Below the pieces are notes generated by a model. The model made no database searches and had not been told where the DNA came from. It saw nothing but the letters and a program-made list of their open reading frames with translations. Below are positions 41,045 through 52,000 of a stretch of 64,000 nucleotides of DNA, in pieces. A program made the translations under genes and the position numbers. Source of the DNA: Diacronema lutheri (lineage: Eukaryota > Haptophyta > Pavlovophyceae > Pavlovales > Pavlovaceae); assembly GCA_019448385.1 (NCBI GenBank), contig JAGTXO010000022.1:193501-257500 (forward strand), given 5' to 3'. Position 1 is the stretch's first letter. Every line of letters starts with the position of its first letter.

Positions 41045-41990
41045 CAGTGGGCTCGCCAATATGGACACGTCGTCGGCGAAAGCGACAATGCGCACGGACT
41101 GCGAGAGGTGGCTCGGAGCGAAGACGCTGTGCAGCGCGGCGCAGAAGAACGGCATGCCCTCGACCGGGCCCTGCTGTTCGCCGTGCACGCATGCGTAGAG
41201 CGCAATCGTGCGTCATCGCCCCAGACCAAAGACGATGGGGCTCGCGCGTGGGTGCACGCGAGCGCGCGGACGCGCGGCGGATTGTCGCTTGCGGCGAGCG
41301 CAGCGATGATCGCGCCGCGCTCTACGTTGTTGACGAACAGCTTTCGAGCGAGGTGACGACCTTCTTGGCTACCGGTCTCGCAAAGGAGTCGGTGAAGCTC
41401 GGCGCCCGGAGCATTGCGTTGTGCCAACCGCCGGGGCCTGGCGCGACGTGAGGGTCGAGCTTGCGTAGAACCTGCACGAGCGTGGCCTCGTCGATCGTGA
41501 TCCGGTCGATGGTCTGGTCTGCGATGTAGTCGGCGCGAATCGGCGCGCGGCTCTGCGGGTGCTTTTGCGCGAGCTCGGCAAGGATGCTCTGGTCGCGGAG
41601 GTCGGATGGGCCGGAGGACGTGGGGAATCTGTGATCGATCAGCCTGACGGCGACTTACAATCGCACAGCGTCTGTACGAGCTGGGGCGCCGAGCCCGCAC
41701 CGTTGAGCACGACGACCAGATCGACGGTGGGCACGCGCCGACGCCGCAGAGCCGCGCGCCCGGCCGGCGGCACGCCAGCGAGCACGATGCCAAAGACATT
41801 CGCGTCCTCGCGCCGCGCGAGCGTGACAGGAAAGCCTCGAGCGAGCGAGGCGAGCAGGTCGAGAGCGGAGGTGTGGCGGATCTTTGCGACGTGGTCCTGC
41901 GCGACGCCGTTGCCCGCCGTGGAGGGCGGCCGGGATCGGGCGCACACCTGAGAACCGAGAGTCCGGCGCTTTCCATCCTGTGTACAATGT
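41045..41990 (-). mobile_element. Reverse-transcriptase fragment RT2, decayed
   Basis: Minus-strand blocks: GEQQGPVEGMPFFCAALHSV and IVAFADDVSIL (about 41170-41055; the similarity stops right after this motif, at the junction with the C fragment), NNVERGAIIAALAASDNPP, and upstream DLLASLARGFPVTLARREDA with VDLVVVLNGAGSAP (about 41860-41690). Blocks are in different frames. Antisense to the adjacent F-box/ankyrin gene. Confidence 0.65.
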
Positions 41991-42112
41991 CCGGGGCCGC
42001 CCCGGGGCTTCACGCTTGGCGAAGAGCGCGCGTCACAAAAGGGCGGCGGTCGTCGAGTCAACCTCGCAGCGCGTGCCACTGCTCCGCTTGCCGAACGCGC
42101 GTCTGCCCGCTG

Positions 42113-43201
42113 ATGCTGACGAGGCGCGCGACGGCGCGCGCGCGCGCCGAGCGCGCGGACATACTCATGCGGCTGCCCGCCGACGTGCTCGCGCGCGTTG
42201 GCACGCTCATCGGGCCGGACGACGCGCTGTGCATGCGCGCGTCGTGCCGCGCCTTTGCGCATGCGATTCCCGCACCGACGCGCACGCCGCGCTCTGCGAT
42301 GCTGCGCTCGCGCGCGCTCGCCGCTTGGGCGTGGGATCTTTCCGGCTTCCGCTCGGCCGCGTTTCCCGCGCGGGAGCAGATCACGCTGTGCGCGCTGGCG
42401 GCGAGGGCTGGGTGCGTCGGCTCGATCACGTGGCTGCGCGAGCGTGGCTGCAAGTGGGACAGCAACACGTGCTCCGAAGCAGCTCTGGGTGGCCACTTGG
42501 AGGTGCTGCAGTGGGCGCGAGAGCACGGCTGCGAGTGGGACAGCTGCACGTGCTCCGCTGCAGCTGAGAATGGCCACCTCGAGGTGCTGCAGTGGGCGCG
42601 AGAGCACGGCTTCGAGTGGGACAGCAACACGTGCTCCGCTGCAGCTTACGGTGGCCAACTCGAGGTACTGCAGTGGGCACGCGAGCACGGCTGTGAGTGG
42701 GACAGCAGCACGTGCTCCTGTGCAGCTCAGGATGGCCATCTCGAGGTGCTGCAATGGGCACGCAATCACGGCTGCAAGTGGGACAGGAGCACGTGCTTCT
42801 ATGCAGCTTGGGGTGGCCACCTTGCGTTGCTGCAGTGGGCGCGAGAGCACGGCTGCGAGTGGAACAGCGACACGTGCTCTGCTGCAGCTGCAAGTGGCCA
42901 CCTCGAGGTGCTGCAGTGGGCGCGAGAGCACGGCTGCGAGTGGGACAGCAGCACGTGCTTCGCTGCAGCCAAGGCTGGCCACCTCGAGGTGCTGCCGTGG
43001 GCGCGAGAGCACGGCTGCGAGTGGGACAGCGGCACGTGCACGGGTGCAGCTAAGGGTGGCCACCTCGAGGTGCTGCAGTGGGCACGAGAGCACGGCTGCG
43101 AGTGGGATGCGGAGGATTGCTTTAAGGAGGCGCTCTATTCTGGCAACTTGCACGTGGTCGACTGGGTGCACGCGCAGCTGGCGCTGCAGCAGCTGATGTG
43201 A
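42113..43201 (+). CDS. F-box/ankyrin-repeat protein, copy A2 (intact)
   Basis: 362 residues from ATG 42113 (MLTRRATARARAERADI). The frame is open 240 bp further upstream, but other copies share the 42113 start. An F-box-like segment lies at residues about 18-52 (MRLPADVLARVGTLIGPDDA ... SCRAFAHAI). A linker AWDLSGFRSAAFPAREQI and a first WLRERGCKWD unit lead into eight 27-residue repeats of the type GHLEVLQWAREHGCEWDSCT. The cap is AEDCFKEALYSGNLHVVDWV. The DNA period is 81 bp. No disabling mutation seen, unlike copies A4/A5. A role as SCF ubiquitin-ligase substrate adaptor is possible from domain logic only. Confidence 0.75.
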   Translation: MLTRRATARARAERADILMRLPADVLARVGTLIGPDDALCMRASCRAFAHAIPAPTRTPRSAMLRSRALAAWAWDLSGFRSAAFPAREQITLCALAARAGCVGSITWLRERGCKWDSNTCSEAALGGHLEVLQWAREHGCEWDSCTCSAAAENGHLEVLQWAREHGFEWDSNTCSAAAYGGQLEVLQWAREHGCEWDSSTCSCAAQDGHLEVLQWARNHGCKWDRSTCFYAAWGGHLALLQWAREHGCEWNSDTCSAAAASGHLEVLQWAREHGCEWDSSTCFAAAKAGHLEVLPWAREHGCEWDSGTCTGAAKGGHLEVLQWAREHGCEWDAEDCFKEALYSGNLHVVDWVHAQLALQQLM

Positions 43202-43234
43202 CAATACGGCACCCTCCCCCAATCCACCTCTGAA

Positions 43235-46080
43235 TCGGCCAGATGCGAGCTGTCCAGGTTGCTGCTGCTGCGCCTTTGCGTACCCATACTCGATGCCCGT
43301 GCAATTCAATCCGTAACAAGGAAACCGGGCCGAACCTGGAACCTGGGTTTCCGTCTTACAAAGCCCCGACGTTGCTCGTCGGCGTCAGGGCGCGCAGCCG
43401 CATTCGCACCGCGCCCTGCCGCCCTGCGCATCACAGCCGGCAGCGAGCAGCGGCTCGACCGCGCAACCGACCATGGCGCCATCCACTCCGCGCGCGTGTA
43501 CGCACGGCCACCCGACGGCCGCCGCACGCATACTTGCCGCACGTGCAGCTGCTGCAGGCGCCGACGCCGCACGCGCCAGCCGCGCATGCCACGCCGGGCA
43601 CGGCCTTTCGCCTGCGCGCGCCGTTGCCTCGCCGCCGCTATGCCGCGCCGCGCGCGCGGCGGCTGAGAGCTTGTTTCGAACGCCGCGCGCTGCGCCCGCC
43701 ATCTTACGCCGCGCCGCGCGAGCGAGCGCCGCCGCCCCGTCTGGCGCGCGCGCCGAGTGGCGCGCGCGCAGCCGAGGCTGGCCGATGCGACGGCGGCGGC
43801 CATCGTCTGGGAGACAATTTCGACGGCGAGGAGCGTAGCGGACGCGAACGCCCCGCACGCGAACGACGCGACGAGCGCGGCAATGAAAGCCGTGACGGGC
43901 GTGGCGGGCGCTGCTGGCGCCGCGACGGCGCGCAGCCGCGCGCCGTGCGCGCGCGCGCCGTCGACCAACGCGCCGCCGGCGGCGGGCGCGACGCGCGCGG
44001 TCGCGCTGGCGTGTGCGCCGCGCGCGGTCGTGCGCACAGGCAGCGTGCCGCCATCTCCACGCGCAACCTGCCCGTCGCCGCGCCGCCGCCCGCCGCCGCG
44101 CCGCCGCCCGTCGCCGCGCCGCCGCCGCCGCCACCGGCGGCGCTCAGCCGCCGGCAGCACGTCGGCGCGGGCGGCAGCGCGACAAGCCGGCGGCTCGCGG
44201 CCATCGCACGGCGGCAGCGCGGCGTGCGCGCGCCGCCGCTTGCCGCGCGATTGCTCGCCACGCTGCCGCCACCGCGACGCGACGGCCTCGCGCGCACGAG
44301 CAAGCAGGCGCGCGCGAGGCGCAACGCGGACGGCCGGCCGGCGCACGCGCGAGCGGCCAACGCGCGCGCGCACCTTCTACCGCGGCGTGGAGCTCGGCGT
44401 GCACGCGACGCGCGCCGTCGTCGACGCGCGCCACGCCGACCTGCCGCAGGCCGTGTTCGTGGCGGAGGCGCGGGCGATCGTCGCGCGCTCCGCCGGCGGC
44501 GGCGCGCTGCTCGCGCCGGACGACGTGCGCGACCTGTGCGACGCGCAGACGGACGCCGATCGCGCTGCGATCTGGGCGGCGGTGGGCACACACGACGCGA
44601 CGCGCATCTTCGCGCTCGTCACGCGCAACGCGAGCTTGGCGGGCGCGGCGCTGCTCGTGCTGCACACGCCGGCGGACGCGCCGGCGCGCGCGCTCGGGCT
44701 CGTGGCGACGCGCTCGCGCGCGTCGTCGACGGGCGCGCCGCGCGACGCGCACGTGGCGCTGGTGCAGCGGTCGGACGTGCTGACGGGCGCGATCGCCGCG
44801 GCGCGAGGCGCGCCGCCGCTCGAGCTCGAGCTCGCGCTCGCGCCCGAGCTGCAGAGCGCGTGCAACGCGCGTGCGGCCGCGCTGCTCTGCCTGCAGGCCG
44901 TCGCGGACGCGAGCGACCGTCCCGCCGCTGAGGACGCGCTGGCCGCGCTCGACGACGCGCGCGGCATCGACCGGCACTGCCACGCCGTCCGGCAGCAGAT
45001 CGAAGCGAAGCTCGCGTGGCGGCGCGCCGACGGCGGCGCCGACGGCGCGCCCGCGCGCGCGCCTGCCGCCGCACCGCCGGCGTGTGCGCCGGCGCACGCT
45101 GCCGGCGAGGCTGAAGTCGACCAGGCGATCGTCACGCGGGTGCGCGACGCGCGTCGCGCGTGGGCGACGACTGGCACCGCGCCCGGCGCGGCGGTGCTCG
45201 ACGACGCCTGCGCCGCGTACACGGCGCGCGCACGCGCGCGCAAGGACGCGCGCACGGCGCTGGGCCCGATGCGCGCGGCCGAGCTGCTCGCCGCGGCCGC
45301 GCGCGGCCGAGCCGACGGGGCGGATGCCGCAAGCGCGCTGCTCGGCGGCACGCCGCGCCTGCTCGTCGTGCTCCTCTGCGTGCCCGTCGCCGCGCCGTCC
45401 GGCGAGCCGCCGCGCCAGGTGGGGCTGCTCGTCGCCGACCGGCCGACGGATGACTCGCGCCCGGCCGCGCTCGTGCGCTACGACTTTGCGCCGCTCGACG
45501 CGGACGTGGCCGTCGCGGTCGGCGCGCATGCCGTCGCGCTGGCCGGTGCAATCTGGCCGCTGCTCGCGGCCGAGGGGAAGCCGCAGCCATCGCCCGTCGT
45601 GCGCTCGCAGCCGCGCGGCGGCGACGATGGCGCGCGGGCGCTCGCAACGTTCGCGTGCCTCGACGCGCTGATGACCGCCAGCGTCGGCGCGCACGGCCTC
45701 GCGGGCGGCGCGGGGATGCTGCCCGCGCTGGTCGCGCGAGGCGCCGCGGCCGCCCAGCGCGAGCGGCAGCTGCGCGCGGCCGCCGAGAGGCAGGGCGGCA
45801 TGGTGGCTGGGTGGCCGGACACGGGCGTGAGCGCGGCGGGCGCGAGCGTCGACGAGGAGGCGGGCACGTGCGAGGTCGAGTTTTTGGCGAGCGCCGCAAG
45901 GCGGGCAAGAGAGGCACGTCCCAGTTCCGGATCAGGTAGCTGGGCTACGACGAGAGCGCCGACACGTGGGAGCCCGAGGGCAACCCGACAAGGGCCTCGC
46001 AGGGCGCGTTCGCGATGTCCGAGAATCTCGCCAACCAGGCTAGCGAGCAGTTTCATTGGGGAGGCAGTGTGCGAGAAAAT
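43235..46080 (+). pseudogene. Chromodomain-containing C sequence, copy C2, 3'-truncated
   Basis: Starts after the A2 stop with the shared non-coding leader (ccagatgcgagctgtccagg). The N-terminal Arg/Ala/Pro-rich region has a 4-bp length change against C1 just before TFYRGVELGVHATRAVVDAR (about 44382), so the halves are out of frame. From there one frame runs through LLLVLHT-like ALLVLHTPADAP, ELELALAPELQSACNAR, EAEVDQAIVTRVRDA, LLVVLLCVPVAAPSGEPP, ALVRYDFAPLDADVAV and GASVDEEAGTCEVEFL into the chromodomain start. The rest of the chromodomain is one frame back and has an in-frame stop (atcaggtagctgg, 45933-45945). The copy ends near 46080 at a poly-G tract. I recognise no family besides the chromodomain. 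Confidence 0.6.
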
Positions 46081-46086
46081 AGTCCT

Positions 46087-46125
<39 letters not shown>
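46087..46125 (+). repeat. Poly-G tract of 39 bp at the C2/RT3 junction
   Basis: 39 consecutive G followed by ggggaagaggg-type sequence, exactly where C2 is cut off and RT3 begins. Confidence 0.95.
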
Positions 46126-46126
<1 letters not shown>

Positions 46127-46139
46127 AGAGGGGGAAGAG

Positions 46140-47325
46140 GGGGGAGGGGTGGGGATGGGCAGCCGCCTGCGCGCAGGGCATCTCGTCAGGCACCTCGCCG
46201 CGTGGGAAGGCGGAGGCGATCGCGCGCATTGTCGCGTCGGCATCCGGATGCGAGGCCCACTTGGACTTGTGCGGCTGAAGGTCGAGATGAAGCCTGATGC
46301 GAAGCGCGTCGCCGAGCGGGCCCACGACGGCATGCACCTGGGTCGGCTCGCCCACAATGGACACGTCGTCCGCGAAAGCGGCACGTGGCTTGGGGCGAAG
46401 ACGCTGTGCAGCGCGGCGCAGAAGAACGGCATGCCCTCGACCGGCCCCTGCTGTACGCCCTGAACGCACGCGTGGGGCGCAATCTTGTGTCCTCGCCCCT
46501 GACCAAAGACGATGGGGCTCGCGCGGGGGTGGGCACCGTAACGGCGAGGCGCGCGAGCGCGCGGACGCGCGGCAGATCGTCGCTTGCGGCGAGCGCTACG
46601 ATGATTGCGCCGCGCTCCACGGTGTTGAAAGTTGTTGACGAACAGCCCTCCGTACATCTTGAGCAAGGTTGCGACCTTGGCAGCTTGGCTACCGGGCTTG
46701 CTAATGAGTCGGTGAAGCTCAGCGCCCGGGGCATTGCGTTGTTCCAACCGCCGGGGCCTGGCGCGACGTGTGGGTCGAGTTTGCGCAGCACCTGCACGAG
46801 TGTTGCCTCAACAGTCATGATCCGGTCGATGGTCTGGTCTGCGATCAAGTCGGTGCGAATTGGCGCGCGGCTCTGCGGGTGCTTTTGCGCGAGCTCGGCA
46901 AGGATGCTCTGGTCGCGGAGGTCGGCTAGGCCGAAGGACGTTGGGAGCCTGCCCGCGCGGCCAAAGTCGCCTTGGTCGATCAGCGTGACGGCGACATACA
47001 TTCGCACAGCGTCTGCACGAGCTCGGGCGCCGAGCCCGCACCGTTGAGCACGACGACAAGATCGACGGTGGGCACGCGCCGACGCCGCAGAGCCGCGCGC
47101 ACGGCCGGCGGCAGGCCGACGAGCACGAAGCCAACGATATTCGCGTCCTCGCGCCACGCGAACGTGACAGCAAAGCCGCGAGCGAGCGAGGAGAGCAGGT
47201 CGTCAGCGGAGGTATGGCGAAGCTTTGCGACGTGGTCCTGCGCGACGCCGTTGCCCGCCGTGGACGGCGGCCGGGATCGGGCGCACAACTTGAGAACCGA
47301 GAGTCCGGCGCTTTCCATCCTGTGT
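46140..47325 (-). mobile_element. Reverse-transcriptase fragment RT3, decayed
   Basis: Minus-strand blocks in several frames: DLIADQTIDRIMTVEATLVQ and KLDPHVAPGPGGWNNAMPRA (about 46850-46730), GPVEGMPFFCAALHSVFAP, AFADDVSIVGEPTQVHAVVG and LDLQPHKSKWASHPDADA (about 46270-46230). Upstream, VDLVVVLNGAGSAPELVQTL lies near 47060. A 20-30 bp loss near 46385 breaks the frame before the ADD motif. Most complete RT copy besides RT1, still dead. Confidence 0.65.
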
Positions 47326-47453
47326 ACAATGTCCGGGCCGCCCCGGGGCTTCACGCTTGGCGAAGAGCGCGCGTCACAAAAGGGCGGCGGTCGTCGAGTC
47401 AACCTCGCAGCGCGTGCCACTGCCCCGCTTGCCGAACGCGCGTCTGCCCGCTG

Positions 47454-49028
47454 ATGCTGACGAGGCGCGCGACGGCGCGCGCGCGCGCCGAGCGCGCGGA
47501 CATACTCATGCGGCTGCCCGCCGACGTGCTCGCGCGCGTCGGCACGCTCATCGGGCCGGACGACGCGCTGTGCATGCGCGCGTCGTGCCGCGCCTTTGCG
47601 CATGCGATTCCCGCACCGACGCGCACGCCGCGCTCTGCGATGCTGCGCTCGCGCGCGCTCGCCGCTTGGGCGTGGGATCTTCCCGGCTTCCGCTCGACCG
47701 CGTTTCCCGCGCGGGAGCAGATCACGCTGTGCGCGCTGGCGGCGAGGGCTGGGTGCGTCGGCTCGATCACGTGGCTGCGCGAGCGTGGCTGCAAGTGGGA
47801 CAGCAACACGTGCTCCGAAGCAGCTATGGGTGGCCACCTTGCGTTGCTGCAGTGGGCGCGAGAGCACGGCTGCGAGTGGGACAGCTGCACGTGCTCCGCT
47901 GCGGCTGCGGGTGGCCACCTTGCGGTGCTGCAGTGGGCGCGAGAGCACGGCTGCGAGCGGGACAGCCGCACGTGCTGTGTTGCAGCCAAGAATGGCCACC
48001 TGGAGGTGCTGCAGTGGGCGCGAGAGCACGGCTGCGAGTGGGACAGCTGCACGTGCTCCGCTGCGGCTGCGGGTGGCCATCTTGCGGTGCTGCAGTGGGC
48101 GCGAGAGCACGGCTGCGAGTGGAACAGCGACACGTGCTCGCGTGCAGCTAAGGGTGGCCACCTCGAGGTGCTGCAGTGGGCGCGAGATCACGGCTGCGAG
48201 TGGGACAGCAACACGTGCTCAAATGCAGCCCAAGGTGGCCACCTTGCGGTGCTGCAGTGGGCGCGAGAGCACGGCTTCGAGTGGGACAGCAACACGTGCT
48301 CCGCTGCAGCTTACGGTGGCCAAATCGAGGTACTGCAGTGGGCACGCGAGCACGGCTGCGAGTGGGACAGCTGCACGTGCTCCTCTGCAGCTCGGGCTGG
48401 CCATTTCGAGGTGCTGCAGTGGGCGCGAGAGCAAGGCTGCGAGTGGGACAGCCGCACGTGCTTCGCTGCAGCTGAGAATGGCCACCTTGCGGTGCTACAG
48501 TGGGCACGAGAGCACGGCTGCGAGTGGGACAGCGAAACGTGCTTCGTTGCAGCTGAGAATGGCCACCTCGAGGTGCTGCAGTGGGCGCGAGAGCACGGCT
48601 GCGAGTGGGACAGCCGCACGTGCGTCTTAGCAGCTCGGGCTGGCCACCTCGAGGTGCTGCAGTGGGCGCGAGAGCACGGCTGCGAGTGGGACAGCAACAC
48701 ATGCTTGGCTGCAGCTGAGAATGGCCACCTCGAGGTGCTGCAGTGGGCGCGAGAGCACGGCTGCGAGTGGGACAGCCGCACGTGCTCCGCTGCAGCTGCG
48801 AATGGCCACCTCGAGATGCTGCAGTGGGCGCGAGAGCACGGCTGCGAGTGGAACAGCAGCACGTGCTTGTGTGCAGCTGAGGGTGGCCACCTCGAGGTGC
48901 TGCAGTGGGCACGCGAGCACGGCTGCGAGTGGGATGCGGAGGATTGCTTGGAGGAAGCGCTCTCTTCTGGCGACGCGCGTGTGGCCTTTTGGGTTGCAGC
49001 GCAGCTGGCGCTGCAGCAGCTGCCGTAA
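47454..49028 (+). CDS. F-box/ankyrin-repeat protein, copy A3 (intact, long)
   Basis: 524 residues from ATG 47454. Same F-box-like N-terminus as A2, then WLRERGCKWD and fourteen 27-residue repeats, ending AEDCLEEALSSGDARVAFWV and AAQLALQQLP. It has six more repeats than A2, so repeat number changes between copies by whole 81-bp units. Variable positions in each repeat cluster around the segment after CEWDS (CT, RT, NT, ET) and the two residues before GHL (EN, AG, KG, RA), the usual pattern of recognition repeats. No stop or frameshift seen. Flanked by RT3 (antisense, upstream) and C3 (downstream). Confidence 0.75.
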   Translation: MLTRRATARARAERADILMRLPADVLARVGTLIGPDDALCMRASCRAFAHAIPAPTRTPRSAMLRSRALAAWAWDLPGFRSTAFPAREQITLCALAARAGCVGSITWLRERGCKWDSNTCSEAAMGGHLALLQWAREHGCEWDSCTCSAAAAGGHLAVLQWAREHGCERDSRTCCVAAKNGHLEVLQWAREHGCEWDSCTCSAAAAGGHLAVLQWAREHGCEWNSDTCSRAAKGGHLEVLQWARDHGCEWDSNTCSNAAQGGHLAVLQWAREHGFEWDSNTCSAAAYGGQIEVLQWAREHGCEWDSCTCSSAARAGHFEVLQWAREQGCEWDSRTCFAAAENGHLAVLQWAREHGCEWDSETCFVAAENGHLEVLQWAREHGCEWDSRTCVLAARAGHLEVLQWAREHGCEWDSNTCLAAAENGHLEVLQWAREHGCEWDSRTCSAAAANGHLEMLQWAREHGCEWNSSTCLCAAEGGHLEVLQWAREHGCEWDAEDCLEEALSSGDARVAFWVAAQLALQQLP

Positions 49029-49049
49029 TACGGCACCCTCCCCCATCCC

Positions 49050-52000
49050 ACCTCTCACTCGCCCGGTGCGAGCTCTCCGATGCCCGTGCAATTCAATCCG
49101 TTAAACCGGGGCCGAACCTGGGTTTCCGTCTTTCAAAGCCCCCACGTTGCTCGTCGGCGTCAGGGCGCGCAGCCGCATTTCTATCGCGCCCCGCCGCCCT
49201 GCGCATCACCGCCGGCGGCGAGCAGCGGCTCGATCGCGCAACCGACCACGCCGCCATCCACTCCGCGCGTGTACGCACGGCCGCCCGACGGCCGCCGCAC
49301 GCGCACTTGCCGCACGTGCAGCTGCTGCAGGCGCCGACGCCGCACGCGCCAGCCGCGCCTGCCACGCCGGGCACGGCCCTTTGCCTGCGCGCGCCGCCGC
49401 CTCGCCGCCGCCACGTTGCGCCGCGCGCGTGGCGGCTGAGAACCCGTTTTGAACGCCGCGCGCTACGCCCGCCACCCACGCCGCGCCGCGCGAGCGCGCG
49501 CCGCCGTGTGGGAGGCGATTTCGACGGCGAGGAGCGCAACGAACGCGAACGCCCCGCACGCAACGACGCGATGAGCGCGGTAGTGGAAGCCTTGAGGGGC
49601 GTGGTGGACGCCGCTGGCGCTGCGACGGCGCACAGCCGCGCGCCCTTCGCGCGCGGCGCGCCGTCGACCAACGCGCCGCCGCCGGCGGGCGCGGCGCGCG
49701 CGGTCGCGCTGGCGTGTGCGCCGCGCGCAGCCGTGCGCACAGGCAGCGCATCGCCATCTCCACGCGCAACCTGCCCGCCGCCGCGCCGCCGCCCGCCGCC
49801 GCCGCGCCGCCGCCGCCACCGGCGGCGCTCAGCCGCTGGCAGCACGTCGGCGCGGGCGGCAGCGCGGCGGGCCGGCAGCTCGCGGCCATCGCACGGCTGC
49901 AGCGCGGCGTGCGCGCGCCGCCGCCCGCCGCGCGATTCCTCGTCACGTTGCCGCCACCGCCACGCGACGGCCTCGCGCGCACGAGCAAGCAGGCGCGCGC
50001 GAGGCGCAACGCGGACGGCCGGCCGGCGCACGCACGCGCGGCCAACGCGCGCGCCTCTTCTACCGCGGCGTGGAGCTCGGCGTGCACGCGACGCGCGCCA
50101 TCGTCGACGCGCGCCACGCCGACCTGCCGCAGGCCGTGTTCGTGGCGGAGGCGCGGGCGATCGTCGCGCGCTCCGCCGGCGGCGGCGCGCTGCTCGCGCC
50201 GGACGACGTGCGCGACCTGTGCGACGCGCAGACGGACGCCGATCGGGGCTGCGATCTGCGCGGCGGTGGGCGCGCACGACGCGACGCGCATCTTCGCGCT
50301 CGTCACGCGCAACGCGAGCTTGGCGGGCGCGGCGCTGCTCGTGCTGCACACGCCGGCGGACGCGCCGGCGCGCGCGCTCGGGCTCGTGGCGACGCGCTCG
50401 CGCGCGTCGTCGTCGGGCGCGCCGCGCGACGCGCACGGGGCGCTGGTGCAGCGGTCGGACGTGCTGACGGGCGCGATCGCCGCGGCGCGAGGCGCGCCGC
50501 CGCTCGAGCTCGAGCTCGCGCTCGCGCCCGAGCCGCAGAGCGCGTGCAACGCGCGTGCGGCCGCGCTGCTCTGCCTGCAGGCCGTCGCGGACGCGAGCGA
50601 CCGTCCCGCCGCTGAGGACGCGCTGGCCGCGCTCGACGACGCGCGCGGCATCGACCGGCACTGCCACGCCGTTTGGCAGCAGATCGAGGCGAAGCTCGCG
50701 TGGCGGCGCGCCGACGGCGCCGACGGCGCGCCCGCGCGCGCGCCTGCCGCCGCACCGCCAGCGTGTGCGCCGGCGCACGCTGCCGGCGAGGCTGAAGTCG
50801 ACCAGGCGATCGTCACGCGGGTGCGCGACGCGCTGCGCGCGTGGGCGACGACTGGCAGCGCGTCCGGCGCGGCGGTGCTCGACGACGCCTGCGCCGCGTA
50901 CACGGCGCGCGCACGCGCGCGCAAGGACGCGCGCACGGCGCTGGGCCCGACGCGCGCGACCGAGCTGCTCGCCGCGGCCGCGCGCGGCGGAGCCGACGGG
51001 GCGGATGCCGCGCGCGCGCTGCTCGGCGGCACGCTGCGCCCGCTCGTCGTGCTCCTCTGCGTGCCCGTCGCCGCGCCGTCCGGCGAGCCGCCGCGCACGG
51101 TCGGGCTGCTCGTCGCCGACCGGCCGACGAACGACTCGCGCCCGGCCGCGCTCGTGCGCTACGACTTTGCGCCGCTCGACGAGGACGTGGCCGTCGCGGT
51201 CGGCGCGCATGCCGTCGCGCTGGCCGGTGCGATCTGGCCGCTGCTCGCGGCCGAGGGAAGCCGCTGTCAACGCCCGTCGTGCGCTCGCAGCCGCGCGGCG
51301 GCGACGATGGCGCGCGGGCGCTCGCGACGTTCGCGTGCCTCGACGCGCTGATGACCGCCAGCGTCGGCGCGCACGGCTTCGCGGGCGGCGCGGACATGCT
51401 GTCCGCGCTGGTCGCGCGAGGCGTCGCGGCCGCCCAGCGCGAGCGGCAGCTGCGCGCGGCCGCCGAGAGGCTGAGCGGCACGATCGCTGGGTGGCCGGAC
51501 ACGGGCGTGAGCGCGGCGGGCGCGAGCGTCGACGAGGAGGCGGGCACGTACGAGGTCGAGTTTTTTGTGAGCGCCGCAAGGCGGGCAAGAAAGGCACGTC
51601 CCTGTTCCGGATCAGGTGGCTGGGCTACGACGAGAGCGCCGACACGTGGGAGGCCGAGGGCAACCTCGACAAGGGCCTCGTCGCCCAGTTCCGCGCGGCG
51701 CGACACGGGCAGGAGCGGCGCGCGGGCGGATCGGGCAGCGGCAGCGGCGGCGCAAGCGCGGCGTCGGCGTCGGCGTCGGCACCGCTTCGCGCGCACGGCG
51801 TGTCGGGCGCCGCGGGCCAGCGCGGCGCGGCGAAGGCCGCCGCGGGCGCGCGCGGCGTCGAGAGCGCGCGCGTGGACGAGCCCGCTACGCCGAGCGTGCG
51901 CGCCGCCGGCGGCGCGACGGCGCGCACGCGCGGCAGCGTGCTCCCGGACTTCGTGGTCAAGCGCTCGACGCTCAACGCGGGGCCGCAGGCGGTGACGGCG

